Assembly (NCBI GenBank): GCA_963778375.1
Contig: CAVZTX010000003.1
Coordinates: forward strand, 1 to 64,000
Source of the DNA: CAVZTX01 sp963778375
Lineage (GTDB): Bacteria; Chloroflexota; Ktedonobacteria; Ktedonobacterales; Ktedonobacteraceae
Direction of reading: 5' to 3'
DNA: 64,000 bases
Positions 26,841 through 37,339 of this stretch are shown here, piece by piece. Made by a program: the position numbers and the translations under genes. Position 1 is the first letter of the stretch; the number at the start of each line of letters is the position of its first letter. The notes under the pieces are model-generated. The model saw nothing but the letters and a program-made list of their open reading frames with translations. It was not told the DNA's origin and did no database searches.

Positions 26841-28331
26841 TGCTTCACAGTTAGAAAGTTCATGGTTTGGCATACCGTATAAATTGCGCCAAGAGGTTAT
26901 ACGTATCGGTCTCATACTGGCACTCTTTGCAATTGGAATTTTTGGTGTCTTGCAAAATGGTCTTTATATGTTGCGAACTGCCTTTGGGTCGATCGTTGTG
27001 CTCGCCTTCCTACGCTATCGCTATGCTCTTCTGATCGCCTGGATACTGGTCGATGTCTTCATTGGCTCATCCATACAATTTTTCCAGGGCAACAATATCG
27101 ATACAGGCCTGACTATCCCAACCTTGCTTTTAATGACATGCATGCCAATTGGACAGGCATTTCGGCGTATGCGACCGCTGTTATTTCTATTGATCTACTT
27201 CTTGTGGGTATTTGCCAGCATTGGAATTCCAGTATTGGCCTGGGACTATTCCTTACGAATTGGTTGCTCCTCCTTGATAATGTGGCAGTGGCTGTACTAG
27301 TTATAAATCTGCTTACCTCAGGAAACGCTTATTGAGACTTATTGATGCTCTTATACTTCTCTCAACAATAATTTCTCTATATGGTGTCTATGGCTATCTC
27401 ACCAAGCAAAATGGAGTCCCAGACTCTACAACATCGCTCTTCCGTATTGGTCAATTTTCCGTGATGCACCGACGTTATTAGCGTTCTTCCTCTCCATGAT
27501 CATTCCGTTAGCAATCTACCGCACTTTCAAGCTTCATGGCGTCAAGCGTATTGGTGGACTGCTGGTAACAGCTCTCTTTCTGATAACACTTGGGCTGACC
27601 TTCACACGTAGTGCTTTGATCAGCGTTCCCCTAAGCATTCTCGTCCTGATCCTCTTCCTCCCTTCCGGGAAGATGAGGACCCAGTTGCTTATCACTACTG
27701 CGACGTTAGCAGCCTTGATAGTGTTTGTGCTCGTAGCCAGCAATGTACCTGTCTTTGATCGATTTTTCAATCAGGATATTTCGACGCTCAACGGGAGGAC
27801 CTACATCTGGCAAGCATTACTGGACCACTTTGACCCAACACAGATCCTTGGCAACGGTCTCAATGCTTCCGATATTCTGTTGACCAATCTACGCGTGGGC
27901 TTTGGAGGAGGCGTGATCGGTACCGCCGCACATAATCTCTTTCTAGGGACGCTCTACGACCATGGCGTCATTGGAGTGAGCTTACTGATCCTTGCCCTTG
28001 CATCGCTAGCCATCTGCTTGATCAGAGGAGCACTAAAAACGAGGGGCGAACAACGTGTGATGTTTGCGGTAGCATTGGCAGTCTTCGTAAATATCTTACT
28101 TCAGTCTCTTGATTTAACTATATTCGGAACCAATCAATAAGTATTTACCTCTGGATCATCATGGCATTGCCGTTTGCGCTTTGCTGGTCCGCATCAAAGC
28201 AACAACTTGTACCTTCTAAAGAAGACTTTGAGGATGGCACAACACAGCCGCATGTGCCAGAAGTGTGGAGTCAAACCGAAAGCGATGTACTTGTATCTAA
28301 TCTTCAAGATAATACCTATGATCATAGGTGA
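26841..28331 (+). pseudogene. O-antigen ligase/Wzy-like polymerase domain, frame-disrupted, in frame with the flippase
   Basis: The region encodes many hydrophobic helices: LILALFAIGIFGVLQNGLYM, FGSIVVLAFLRYRYALLIAW and others, a break near 27290-27340, then LLAFFLSMIIPLAIYRTF, and the Wzy_C-type core LNGRTYIWQALLDHF, DPTQILGNGLNAS and HNLFLGTLYDHGVIG (about 27795-27990), typical of O-antigen ligases/polymerases. After a TAA at 28140 the neighbouring frame continues to a TGA at 28329-28331. No start codon with a ribosome site is seen at the join with the flippase region, so a two-domain MurJ-Wzy polypeptide (about 966 residues) is possible. GAGGAG for the next gene overlaps the last stop. Confidence 0.72.
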
Positions 28332-28341
28332 GGAGTAATTT

Positions 28342-29656
28342 GTGAAAGATCGTCTTCGCATCTGTTACATTTCTTTTTGGTTCTCGCCTTCGGTGGCCGG
28401 GGCAGAGGTGCGAGCGGAAAAACAGGCGCGTCAACTTCAGGCTCTTGGACATGATGTAATAGTTGTCACACTACGGCATGCTAAGAGTTGGAAACGAACA
28501 GAGATGCTTGATGGCTTACCGGTTATACGTGTAGGCGGAATATATAAACGCGGAGGAAGGTTACGCATCGGCAGACTTGGATATTTGCCGATTTCATCAC
28601 AACGTTCCTTGCCCTCTGGCGGTTACGTCATTCATATGACGTGATTTATGCTTCCAGTTGTCTCCCCCTGCCGCACTCGCCGCTAAGCTTCTACATAAGC
28701 CACTCATACTCAGCATCCAGTGTGCGGGACCAAGTGAGTCACAACTCAAGCAGCTTGAACATGGAGCGAGGTTAATGGCCGATACCTTGACTGATACTTC
28801 CTTCCTGACAGTCGATACGAAGGATTGGATCGCAGGTGCAGGCGACATTGCCCATATTCCTCAGTTGGCACTAGGTAACTTGATGTTGCGAATTATACGG
28901 AAGTCGAATGCATTCTACCAGATTCTGAGTACACGCAGCCGTTCCTATCTCACCTCTCATGGATTTCCCGCGGACAAGATTATATACATTTCTGGTAGCG
29001 TCGATACTGAGAAGTTTCGTCCGGCCCCCGAACGGCGGCCCAATCCTATAACGCCAGAGCGAGATATCATATGTGTGGCACGCCTGGATTACACAAAGGG
29101 AGTCGATGTGTTACTGCATGCCTGGGGAAGGATGATGCGTGAACCGGCAGAATGGCGCATGCACCTGAAACCACGTTTACGCCTTGTCGGCGAAGGCACA
29201 TACAGGACCCAAATGGAACGCATCGTTGCAGAGCTAGGCATCACGGACAGCGTGGAGTTTCTGGGGCTGCGAACAGACGTAATCGATCTCCTACAACAGG
29301 CATGGGCATTCGTAATACCTTCCCGCTGGGAGGGCATGTCCAATGCTTTGCTGGAAGCTATGGCGTGTGGTTTGCCCTGCGTTGCTACATGCGTCAGTGG
29401 AAATGAAGACCTCATATTCGATGGCATCAATGGTTTAGTGGTTGAGCCGGAGCAGCCTGCTGAGATGGCTCTGGCCCTGCGCCGCATTATAGAAAATACT
29501 GACCTCGCCCAGCAGCTTGGAACTGAGGCACGAGCAACAGTTGTCCGCGATTATAAGTTGTCCAATGTTGTCGATCAATGTGTGCAACTTTATCAAGGTC
29601 TTCTTTCGCAAGAGAAACGTATTGTGCCCCTTGTATTAGAAAGAAAGGAGAATTGA
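28342..29656 (+). pseudogene. GT4 family glycosyltransferase, one frame break
   Basis: A retaining GT-B glycosyltransferase of about 437 residues. Frame one from GTG 28342 (GAGGAG seven bases upstream) gives LRICYISFWFSPSVAGAEVR and DVIVVTLRHAKSW; frame lost near 28600; the second frame continues SPPAALAAKLLHKPLILSIQ, ICVARLDYTKGVDVLLHAWG, EFLGLRTDVIDLLQQAWAFV and IPSRWEGMSNALLEAMACG, with the E-x7-E donor-binding motif. It is paralogous to the next gene (same AGAE/GGAEKQ start and similar motifs). Its TGA shares one A with the next ATG (TGATG), so translation is coupled. It would add a sugar to the lipid-linked repeat unit on the cytoplasmic side. Confidence 0.85.
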
Positions 29657-30968
29657 TGACCAAACTCCGTATTTATATCGTGATTAGCACCTTTCTTCCA
29701 GCAGTTGGCGGGGCCGAAAAGCAGGCCTTTGCACAAGCCGCAAGCTTGCGCAAGAGGGGCTATGATGCGACGATTGTTACCTTCCGACACGAGGCCTCCT
29801 GGCCACAGTGTGAAATGATCGAAGGGGTACCGGTCATACGTGTGGCTGGAAGAGTACTTATAGATCGCTGGAAGCTGCCACGGCTCATACAAAAATTAGC
29901 ATACCTCATGGCTTTGTTGATAATGGGTTGGTCACTATGGAGAGATCGAAGCCGTTACGATGTATTACACGTCTACCAACTCAGCGTATTGGCAATGCCC
30001 AGTGCACTGGTATGCCGATTGATCGGTAAACCAATGATTATTGCAATACGTTCAGCAGGTTCAGGTGGAGTTACCAAGTATCATAATCAAGCCATGTTGC
30101 TCGCTGGAGCCCTTGATCCTACAGCAGCATGGTTACAAGTTGACGGGCGACTGCAGGCTACTGGGCGAGTGTACGTTGGGAGCGATTTAGAAATGTTGGC
30201 ACGTATGGGAAGGCCCGTTTTACGACTGGCCCGCTTTTTGCTCCAAAGCGCTCATGCAGTCATGGTGGTACTGAGTTCACGCATGAAGAAATCTCTTGCT
30301 GAATATAACTTCGATCTGCCTGACGTACAACTCATTCCTAGCGGAGTAGACACCAGACGCTTTCAACTCGTCAATGCAAATACTTCCTCCACTAAACGAG
30401 ATCAAGTCGTTGTATGCGTATCTGGATTGCGCTATGAAAAAGGTATCGATGTATTACTACAGGCCTGGTACCTGGTACACAAACAGGCTCCACAGGCCCG
30501 ACTGATCATTGTAGGCGGAGGTTCTCTACAAAATCAACTTGAGCGATGGCTGAAGCGCTCGATATTGCAGATAGCGTCGAATTTGCTGGTTTACAGAACG
30601 ATATTCCAGCTCAATTGCACCGGGGCAGTATAGCAATATTGCCCTCTCGCTGGGAAGGTATGCCCAATGCCGTTCTGGAGGCGATGGCATGTGGCTTGCC
30701 ATGTGTATCAACTCGTGTCAGTGGCAGCGAGGATATCATTCAGCATGGCGTCAACGGCCTACTTGTCAAACCTGAAGACTATGAGGGAATGGCACAGGCA
30801 CTACTTACCTTCCTACGCGATCCAGCATTGATCCAGGAATATGGACATGCAGCTCGTGAAACGATCGAAAGGCACTATTCACTTGAACAAGTTATGGATA
30901 GATATATAGAACTTTATCAAAGCGTGACGGATCACCGAGCAGATTGCGGAGGATATACCGTCTCCTAA
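29656..30968 (+). pseudogene. GT4 family glycosyltransferase, one frame break
   Basis: A GT-B enzyme of about 437 residues and a close paralogue of the gene before it. The N-terminus is IYIVISTFLPAVGGAEKQAF; DATIVTFRHEASW matches DVIVVTLRHAKSW of the neighbour. The C-terminal half has VCVSGLRYEKGIDVLLQAWY, a frame break near 30535, then DIADSVEFAGLQNDIPAQL and LPSRWEGMPNAVLEAMACG with E-x7-E. AGGAG precedes the ATG, which overlaps the upstream stop. Donor and acceptor sugars cannot be read. The tandem arrangement suggests duplication followed by change of specificity within the repeat-unit pathway. Confidence 0.85.
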
Positions 30969-31015
30969 GGTTTACCAGCAGTCATAAAGATAGATATGCG
31001 AAAGGATGAAAGACA

Positions 31016-32906
31016 ATGTGCGGAATAGCTGGATTTATTGATGTAGAACGTAGTCGTAACAACGCGGAGCAACTCATAGACAGCATGTGCAAAGTTATTC
31101 GTCATCGTGGGCCAGATGATCAGGGAACCTGGGTTGGTGATGGAGCTGCACTAGGCATGCGCCGTCTCTCAATTATTGACCTAGCAGGTGGGCATCAACC
31201 CATTTTTAACGAAGATCAAAGTATCCTCGTTGTCCTCAACGGGGAAATTTATAACTATCGAGAGTTGCGGGAAGAACTTCAAGCGCGTGGTCATGATTTT
31301 CGCACAAATAGTGATACTGAGACGATAGTGCATGCCTACGAAGAGTATGGTGACGATTGCGTCAAGCACTTGCGTGGCATGTTTACCTTTGCCCTTTGGG
31401 ACAGAAAACGCCAACGCCTGCTGGCCGCGCGTGATCGTTTCGGCAAGAAGCCTCTGAATTACTACTGGGATGGGCAACGATTGATCTTTGGCTCTGAAAT
31501 CAAATCCATCCTTGAAGCGGGTATTCCTCGCGAAGTCAATCCTATTGCTCTTGATAACTATATCGCTTTGGTCTGTACCTACTCCAAATACACTCTTCAA
31601 GGAAGTCTGGAAGCTTCCTGCTGCTCATATTCTCATCTATGAAAATGGACAGATTCGCACAAAACGTTACTGGGATTTGCCCTTTACGCCGACATGCCAG
31701 GATGATGAAGCAACAGCGATTGAGCGACATACGAACTGCTGAAAGAGGCGGTGCAAGTCCGTTTGATGAGCGAGGTGCCTCTAGGGGCATTTTTGAGCGG
31801 TGGAGTTGATTCGAGTATCGTCGTAGGGCTGATGAGCCAGATGATGTCTCAGCCAGTTAAAACGTTCTCCATCGGCTTTGAAGAGGATGACTACAGCGAA
31901 CTTCCCTATGCTCGGCAGGTAGCAAAACACTTCGGTACCGATCATCACGAATTTTTCGTACGTCCGGAGCTTGTATCGGTGCTGCCACAACTCGTCTGGG
32001 CCTATGATGAACCTTTTGCAGATTCATCCATGTTGCCAACCTATTATGTCTCTAAGCTGGCACGTGAACATGTGACGGTTGTTCTGACAGGCGATGGAGG
32101 AGATGAAATCTTTGGTGGCTATACCAGCTATCAGCGTGAATTGGCAATCAATCGCATTCCAAACCCACTCGCTTCTTGCTTGGATATGCAAGCACACTGA
32201 TGCCAGATGGGATGCGTGGTAAAAAACGTCTAACAACTTGCGCAAGGACCTGGCTACTCGCTGCGTGCAGGCAGGAGCAATCTTCTCTCCCGACTCACGT
32301 TCCTCGATGTACACTCCTGAATATTTGCTGTGAGCGACCATGATCCTTACGACGGCTAAATCAGTAATTTCGCCGTATCGGACCTCGACATAACAGCGCA
32401 GCAGCAGTATGTTGATGCACGAAAATATCTCGTTGACGATATTCTGGTCAAGGTGGATAAGGCTAGCATGTTCAACTCACTCGAAACCCGCGCACCACTG
32501 CTCGATCAGTATCTGGTTGAATACGTAGCGTCCCTCCCTTCAACCATTCGCACACACGATGGCACATTAAAGTACCTGCTGAAAAAGGTAGCAGCAGATA
32601 TCTTACCCGCCGAGAATCTAAACCGTCGCAAACAAGGCTTTGGCGTACCGATTAAGCATTGGCTTCGTCGGGACCTGGTTAACTACTCCCATGAACTGCT
32701 CGAATCACCACGAGCGCAACAACGTGGCATCTTTAACCCACAGTCATTCCGATCTGCTGAAAGCACATGCCAGTACAAAGCTGGTAAACCACAGCGACGC
32801 GATCTGGGCCTTACTCTGCCTGGAACTCTGGTTCCAGATCTATATGGACGAACCGTCCATTCATATTGAGCAGAATGCCCAAGCATATATCACAACTGGC
32901 CGTTAA
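31016..32906 (+). pseudogene. Asparagine synthase (glutamine-hydrolysing)-like amidotransferase 1, frame-disrupted
   Basis: AsnB-like proteins pair a glutaminase domain with an ATP-pyrophosphatase domain and transfer ammonia to a carboxylate. ATG 31016 is followed directly by the nucleophile Cys2 (MCGIAGFIDVERS), then VIRHRGPDDQGTW, LVVLNGEIYNYRELREEL and RTNSDTETIVHAYEEYG. Breaks occur near 31570, 31720, 32190 and 32730. The synthase half shows the PP-loop GAFLSGGVDSSIVVGLMSQ, VVLTGDGGDEIFGGYTSY and DKASMFNSLETRAPLLDQYL, and ends LELWFQIYMDEP. Expected size is about 630 residues. In polysaccharide loci such proteins are thought to amidate uronic acids or modify the polymer; true asparagine synthesis is the alternative. 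Confidence 0.85.
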
Positions 32907-32922
32907 GCGAAAGGGAAAAGAA

Positions 32923-34926
32923 ATGTGCGGCATTTGCGGTATCTATAATGTACGGAGTCAGGAACCGGTCTCCAGGAATCTGATCGAGCGCATGACACAC
33001 CTGATATCCCATCGCGGGCCAGACGATAGAGGTCTATCTCGATGGCCCCATAGGCCTGGGCTTTGCACGCCTCAGCATTATCGACTTGAGCGGTGGCCAT
33101 CAGCCGATGTCGAACGAAACTGGTGATATCTGGATCGTCTTCAATGGCGAGATCTGGAATTAAGGTCGCTTCGCAAAGAGTTGAGGAGCCAGGACACCAA
33201 TTCCGTACAAACTCCGATACAGAGACAATGGTTCATGCCTATGAGGAATATGGCGTGGATTGTGTCGCCCGCCTGCACGGTATGTTCGGCTTCGCTCTCT
33301 GGGAAGCCGTCAAAGACGGTTGCTGCTGGCACGAGATCGCGCTGGAAAGAAACCACTCTACTACACCATGAACGGCGATTTCTGTTTGCCTCTGAGATTA
33401 AATCGCTCTATCGACCCCCGGTGAGGCAGGTAGACCTACAAGCAATGGGGGATTTTCTCAGTGTGCGCTACGTTCCTGGTCCAGCAACTCTCTTTACGAA
33501 AATCTATAAAGTGCTGCCCGGCCATTGGCTACTTGTGAGGATGATAAACTTCACGAAGAGTGGTACTGGGATTATACTTTTGGTCGACTGAACATCTTCC
33601 ATCGATGAGTATATCCAGGGATTCGGCACATGTTCAGCGGGCGGTCGAGGAACGAATGATAGCCGATGTGCCGGTAGGTGCTTTCCTCAGCGGCGGTGTA
33701 GACTCCAGCATCGTCACCGGTATTATGAGCCAGTTGACGAATCAGCCGGTGCAAACATTCGCAGTCGGCTTCGATGTTCCGGGTTTAGCGAACTACCTTA
33801 TGCACGCCTTGTCGCTGATCATTTTGGCACCGAGCATCACGAGCTGGTTGTGAAATGTTCAGACCTCTCCCAATACTGGCCGCTCCTTACCTGGCACCGC
33901 GATGAGCCGGTCAGCGAACCCTCTGATCTTGGGGTCTATCTGATCTCTAAGTTGGCACGTCAGCACGTGAAAGTCATACTGTCAGGCGAGGGTGGTGACG
34001 AACTTTTCGCAGGCTATCCGAAATATGTCGTCGATTGGATGGCTCGTTACTACCATATCCTTCCTGCCGCTATGCGCGACAACGTGATCATGCCACTGCT
34101 CGATCCACTTCCTTACAGCATGCGAAAACTCAAGACAGCAGCACGCAACTTGTCGCAACCTGCTCCACAACGTTGGATGGCATGGTTCGGGATATTTAAT
34201 GGCCCGTTGAAAGAAAATATCCTTTCTGAGAGCACAAGGGCAAGCATCGATACCGATGCGAGTCGCATCTTCCGGCGCTGGCTGGAGAAAAACCCGCAAA
34301 GGGACAATCTGTCAGCGATGCTCTACCTGGATACCAAAATCTGGCTGCCCGATAACTTACTCATGAAGGGCGACAAGATGACGATGGCCGCCTCGCTAGA
34401 GGCCCGTATGCCGCTACTTGATTACAAGCTGACGAGTATGCAGCCAGTATTCCCTCGAACGTCAAGATTCAGACCATTTCAAGCCAAGTACCTGCTCAAG
34501 CGAGCCTTCGCTGACTTCTTGCCAAAGCCCATTCTGACAAGGAAGAAGATGGGCTTTAATGTACCGACAGGCACATGGTTTCGCGAGGGTCAACGAAACC
34601 TTATCACACAGTTGCTGCTTTCTGAACGTACACGCAGCCGTGGATATCTGAACAGCGAGTTCGTGGCAACTATGTTACGTGACCATCTCGAAGGAAAGAC
34701 AAACTACCAGGCACAATTATTTCTCCTTGCCAGCCTGGAACTGTGGTTCCGGGTCTTTATCGATAGCACTCAACTGGATTATCCTCAACAATCGGTAGAG
34801 GAGCTATTGGAAGACAGTGGTTTACCTGACGACCGCAAGGGTCGCCACTACATTTCTTCAGCGCCCAGCCATAAGGAATTTGAAATGAGGAAGGAGCCTA
34901 ATTATCGTGTCTACTACATACGCTGA
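32923..34926 (+). pseudogene. Asparagine synthase-like amidotransferase 2, frame-disrupted
   Basis: A second AsnB-like gene, 16 bases after the first. ATG 32923 with Cys2 in MCGICGIYNVRSQEPV, then LISHRGPDDRG, frame changes near 33030, 33160, 33350, 33550 and 33790, with RTNSDTETMVHAYEEYGVD and GAFLSGGVDSSIVTGIMSQL (PP-loop) readable. The last 358 residues (from 33850) are open: KVILSGEGGDELFAGYPKYV, MLYLDTKIWLPDNLLMKGDK, ASLEARMPLLDYKL and RKKMGFNVPTGTWFREGQ. It has a longer C-terminal tail than copy 1. The two copies share motifs but differ enough to be old duplicates. Probable role: amide or related modification of the polymer. Confidence 0.85.
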
Positions 34927-34973
34927 GCAGCAGAGCCAGCATCCCAGGCGCAAAGAAACCATACCGGGTTTTA

Positions 34974-35993
34974 ATGGTAACAGGAGTCTACCCAACAGAG
35001 CAGGCTCCTCATAAAGGAACCTTTATTAAATCCCAGGTCGACTCTCTGATTGCCGAAGGTCTTGAAGTAGAGATCATCCATCCGAAACCTGGCCCTGTGC
35101 CGTTACGCTATGCGAGTGCTGCTCTACAGGTTTTCCGCAAGACGCTGACGAAACGGTTCGATATCGTTCATGGTCATTATGGTCAATGGTGCTTCTTTGC
35201 ACGTATGCAGTGGACTACTCCTGTAGTTGCTTCCTTCCTGGGTGATGATCTGCTTGGCACCGTCAACGCGCAAGGTGAATATAGCAAGATGAGTGCATTG
35301 ATAGTGCGCATGAGCCGCTGGCTTTGCCGACGGGTTGATGCCGTCATCGTCAAATCCCAGGGGATGAAGCAGTCTACAGGATGCGACAATGTCTTCGTTA
35401 TTCCTAACGGTGTGGATTTTGAGGTGTTTCATCCTATCCCACGGGCAGAAGCTCGTGCCGCACTAGGTTGGGATCCAGAGCGCAACTATATCCTCTTTTG
35501 TAATGATCCTAAGATCCCTGTGAAGAATTTTCGACTAGCAGAAGCTGCAATCGAACGCTTGCAAGCCAAAGGCATAGACGCCGAGCTAGTAGTTGCTAAT
35601 GGGATCTCACACGAAACAGTTGTGTTGTACATGAACGCGAGCAATGCAGTCATTCTACCATCCATTGCCGAGGGATCTCCTAATGTTGTGAAGGAGGCAA
35701 TGGCTTGCAATGTACCGGTCGTGGCCTCAAATGTCGGTGATGTAGCGGAAGTCATAGGTCGTACACAAGGGTGCAGCGTCTGCTCGCTCGATGCAGACGC
35801 CTTCGCAGAAGGACTGGCAATAGCGATTGAACATGGGGACCCAACAACGGGCAGAACAGATATTGCGCACCTGGAACGCTCAATCATAGCGAGGCAGGTG
35901 CTGGCAATCTACGACCAGATCGTACGCAAGAGGGGAGAAGAGCGTGGGAAACAATCCGCATATCAGATCCTAATCACTGTATCGGCCCTATAG
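34974..35993 (+). CDS. GT4 family glycosyltransferase
   Basis: A 339-residue GT-B glycosyltransferase with no frame break. Seen: VTGVYPTEQAPHKGTFIKSQ at the N-terminus, FDIVHGHYGQWC, PVVASFLGDDLLG, VFVIPNGVDFEVFHP (hinge) and ILPSIAEGSPNVVKEAMACN with E-x7-E. Sequence similarity appears to begin a few codons before ATG 34974 (in-frame YRVL precedes it), and the frame is open for about 20 codons upstream with no ATG, so a non-ATG start or small frame error is possible. It is followed 14 bases later by another GT4 gene. Role: addition of one sugar of the repeat unit. Confidence 0.86.
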   Translation: MVTGVYPTEQAPHKGTFIKSQVDSLIAEGLEVEIIHPKPGPVPLRYASAALQVFRKTLTKRFDIVHGHYGQWCFFARMQWTTPVVASFLGDDLLGTVNAQGEYSKMSALIVRMSRWLCRRVDAVIVKSQGMKQSTGCDNVFVIPNGVDFEVFHPIPRAEARAALGWDPERNYILFCNDPKIPVKNFRLAEAAIERLQAKGIDAELVVANGISHETVVLYMNASNAVILPSIAEGSPNVVKEAMACNVPVVASNVGDVAEVIGRTQGCSVCSLDADAFAEGLAIAIEHGDPTTGRTDIAHLERSIIARQVLAIYDQIVRKRGEERGKQSAYQILITVSAL

Positions 35994-36007
35994 GAAGAGA
36001 GCGTAGC

Positions 36008-37281
36008 ATGTCAAAAACTCCAAAAGTTCTGATGCTGGTAGAAAATCTCCCGGTTCCTGGAGACCGCCGTGTCTGGGAAGAGGCAAAGACGCTGCGTGAC
36101 GCCGGATATCAGGTAAGTATCATCTGCCCTAAAGGCAATGGACGGTATGAAGAGTCGTATGCTTGCACTGATAGTATCGCAATTTATCGATATAGATTGC
36201 CTAATACCACCAATAAATATATGGCCTATGTTGCAGAATACGGCGTAGCCTTATTGATGACGTTCTTGCTCAGCTTCAAAGTTTTTTTCAAGTGTGGCTT
36301 TGACATCATTCACGCAGCCAATCCTCCCGACCTCTTCTTTCTAGTTGGCCTCTTCTACCGGGCATTTGGCAAAAAATATATATTCGATCAGCATGACCTA
36401 GCACCTGAGATGTTCAAAGTGAAATTTCAGGAACGTATGAAGTGGCTATACCGGCTCCAGTTATATCTGGAAGCATGTTCTTATCGAACAGCACACGTGG
36501 TTATTACGTCAAATGCATCACAGAAAAATATGGCTGTTGAGCGCGGCCATTGCTATTCCGGCAAGGTGTTTGTTGTACGCAACGGGCCGAATTTACAACA
36601 AATGGAGCCAATGCGATCCTGAGCCTGAGTTAAAAGGGAAGCGGTCGTATTTATTGGCCTACGTTGGAGTGATGGGGGTGCAAGATGGGATTCAAATATG
36701 CCCTTTATGCCCTCGATGAACTTGTACACAAACGTGGACGCATGGATACTTCTTTAGTGTTGATTGGTGATGGTGATCACGCTCCGACGCTACGTACACT
36801 TGCTCATGATTTGGAACTGGATGAGTATGTGAATTTTGTCGGCTGGCAGGAAAGCAAAGATGTACTGCGCTATCTTTCGGTTGCGGACATAGGTCTATCA
36901 CCCGATCCCCAAAATGGGCTGAATGAGCACTCTACCATGATTAAGACTATGGAATACATGGCGATGGGGATGCCAGTAGTAGCGTTCGATCTTTCCGAGA
37001 CGCGCTATTCAGCCCATGAGGCTGCACTCTATGCTATGCCAAACATTGTGGAAGATTTCGCCGACAAAATTGAAATCTTACTTGACGATGCAGCACTTCG
37101 ATGCACCATGGGAGCAATTGGACGGAAACGGATCGAGGAAAAGCTCAGTTGGGAACATTCAAAAAAGGAACTTTTGCTTGCCTATAAGATGCTCACAACT
37201 GGAAGTTCTGAATCAGTCGTCTCTGCCTCCGATGCGGCAACAAAAGATAAAGAACTCGTCAAGAGTATCCTAGCTAAATGA
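36008..37281 (+). pseudogene. GT4 family glycosyltransferase, one or two frame breaks
   Basis: A GT-B enzyme expected to be about 420 residues. Frame one: VLMLVENLPVPGDRRVWEEA, FDIIHAANPPDLFFLVGLFY and KYIFDQHDLAPEMFKVKF, ending after KVFVVRNGPNL near 36600. The frame changes near 36620 and again near 36685 (the ACVGVMGVQDGI-type stretch). The open remainder has LVLIGDGDHAPTLRTLAHDL, FVGWQESKDVLRYLSVADIG and NEHSTMIKTMEYMAMGMPVV. This sub-branch (PGDRRVW / DQHDLAPEM / STMxKxxEYMA) is common in bacterial exopolysaccharide loci. GGAAGAGAG lies just upstream of the ATG. Confidence 0.83.
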
Positions 37282-37339
37282 TTACCTGAGTATGAACCGA
37301 TTATCCATACGTTTTGAGAGAAGATTTCTCCTGGGCGCT

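Noticed and set aside
34974..35993. Frame break at the start of this GT4 gene
   Set aside because: Homology seems to extend a few codons upstream, but the frame is open there and a non-ATG start would explain it, so the gene is called intact.
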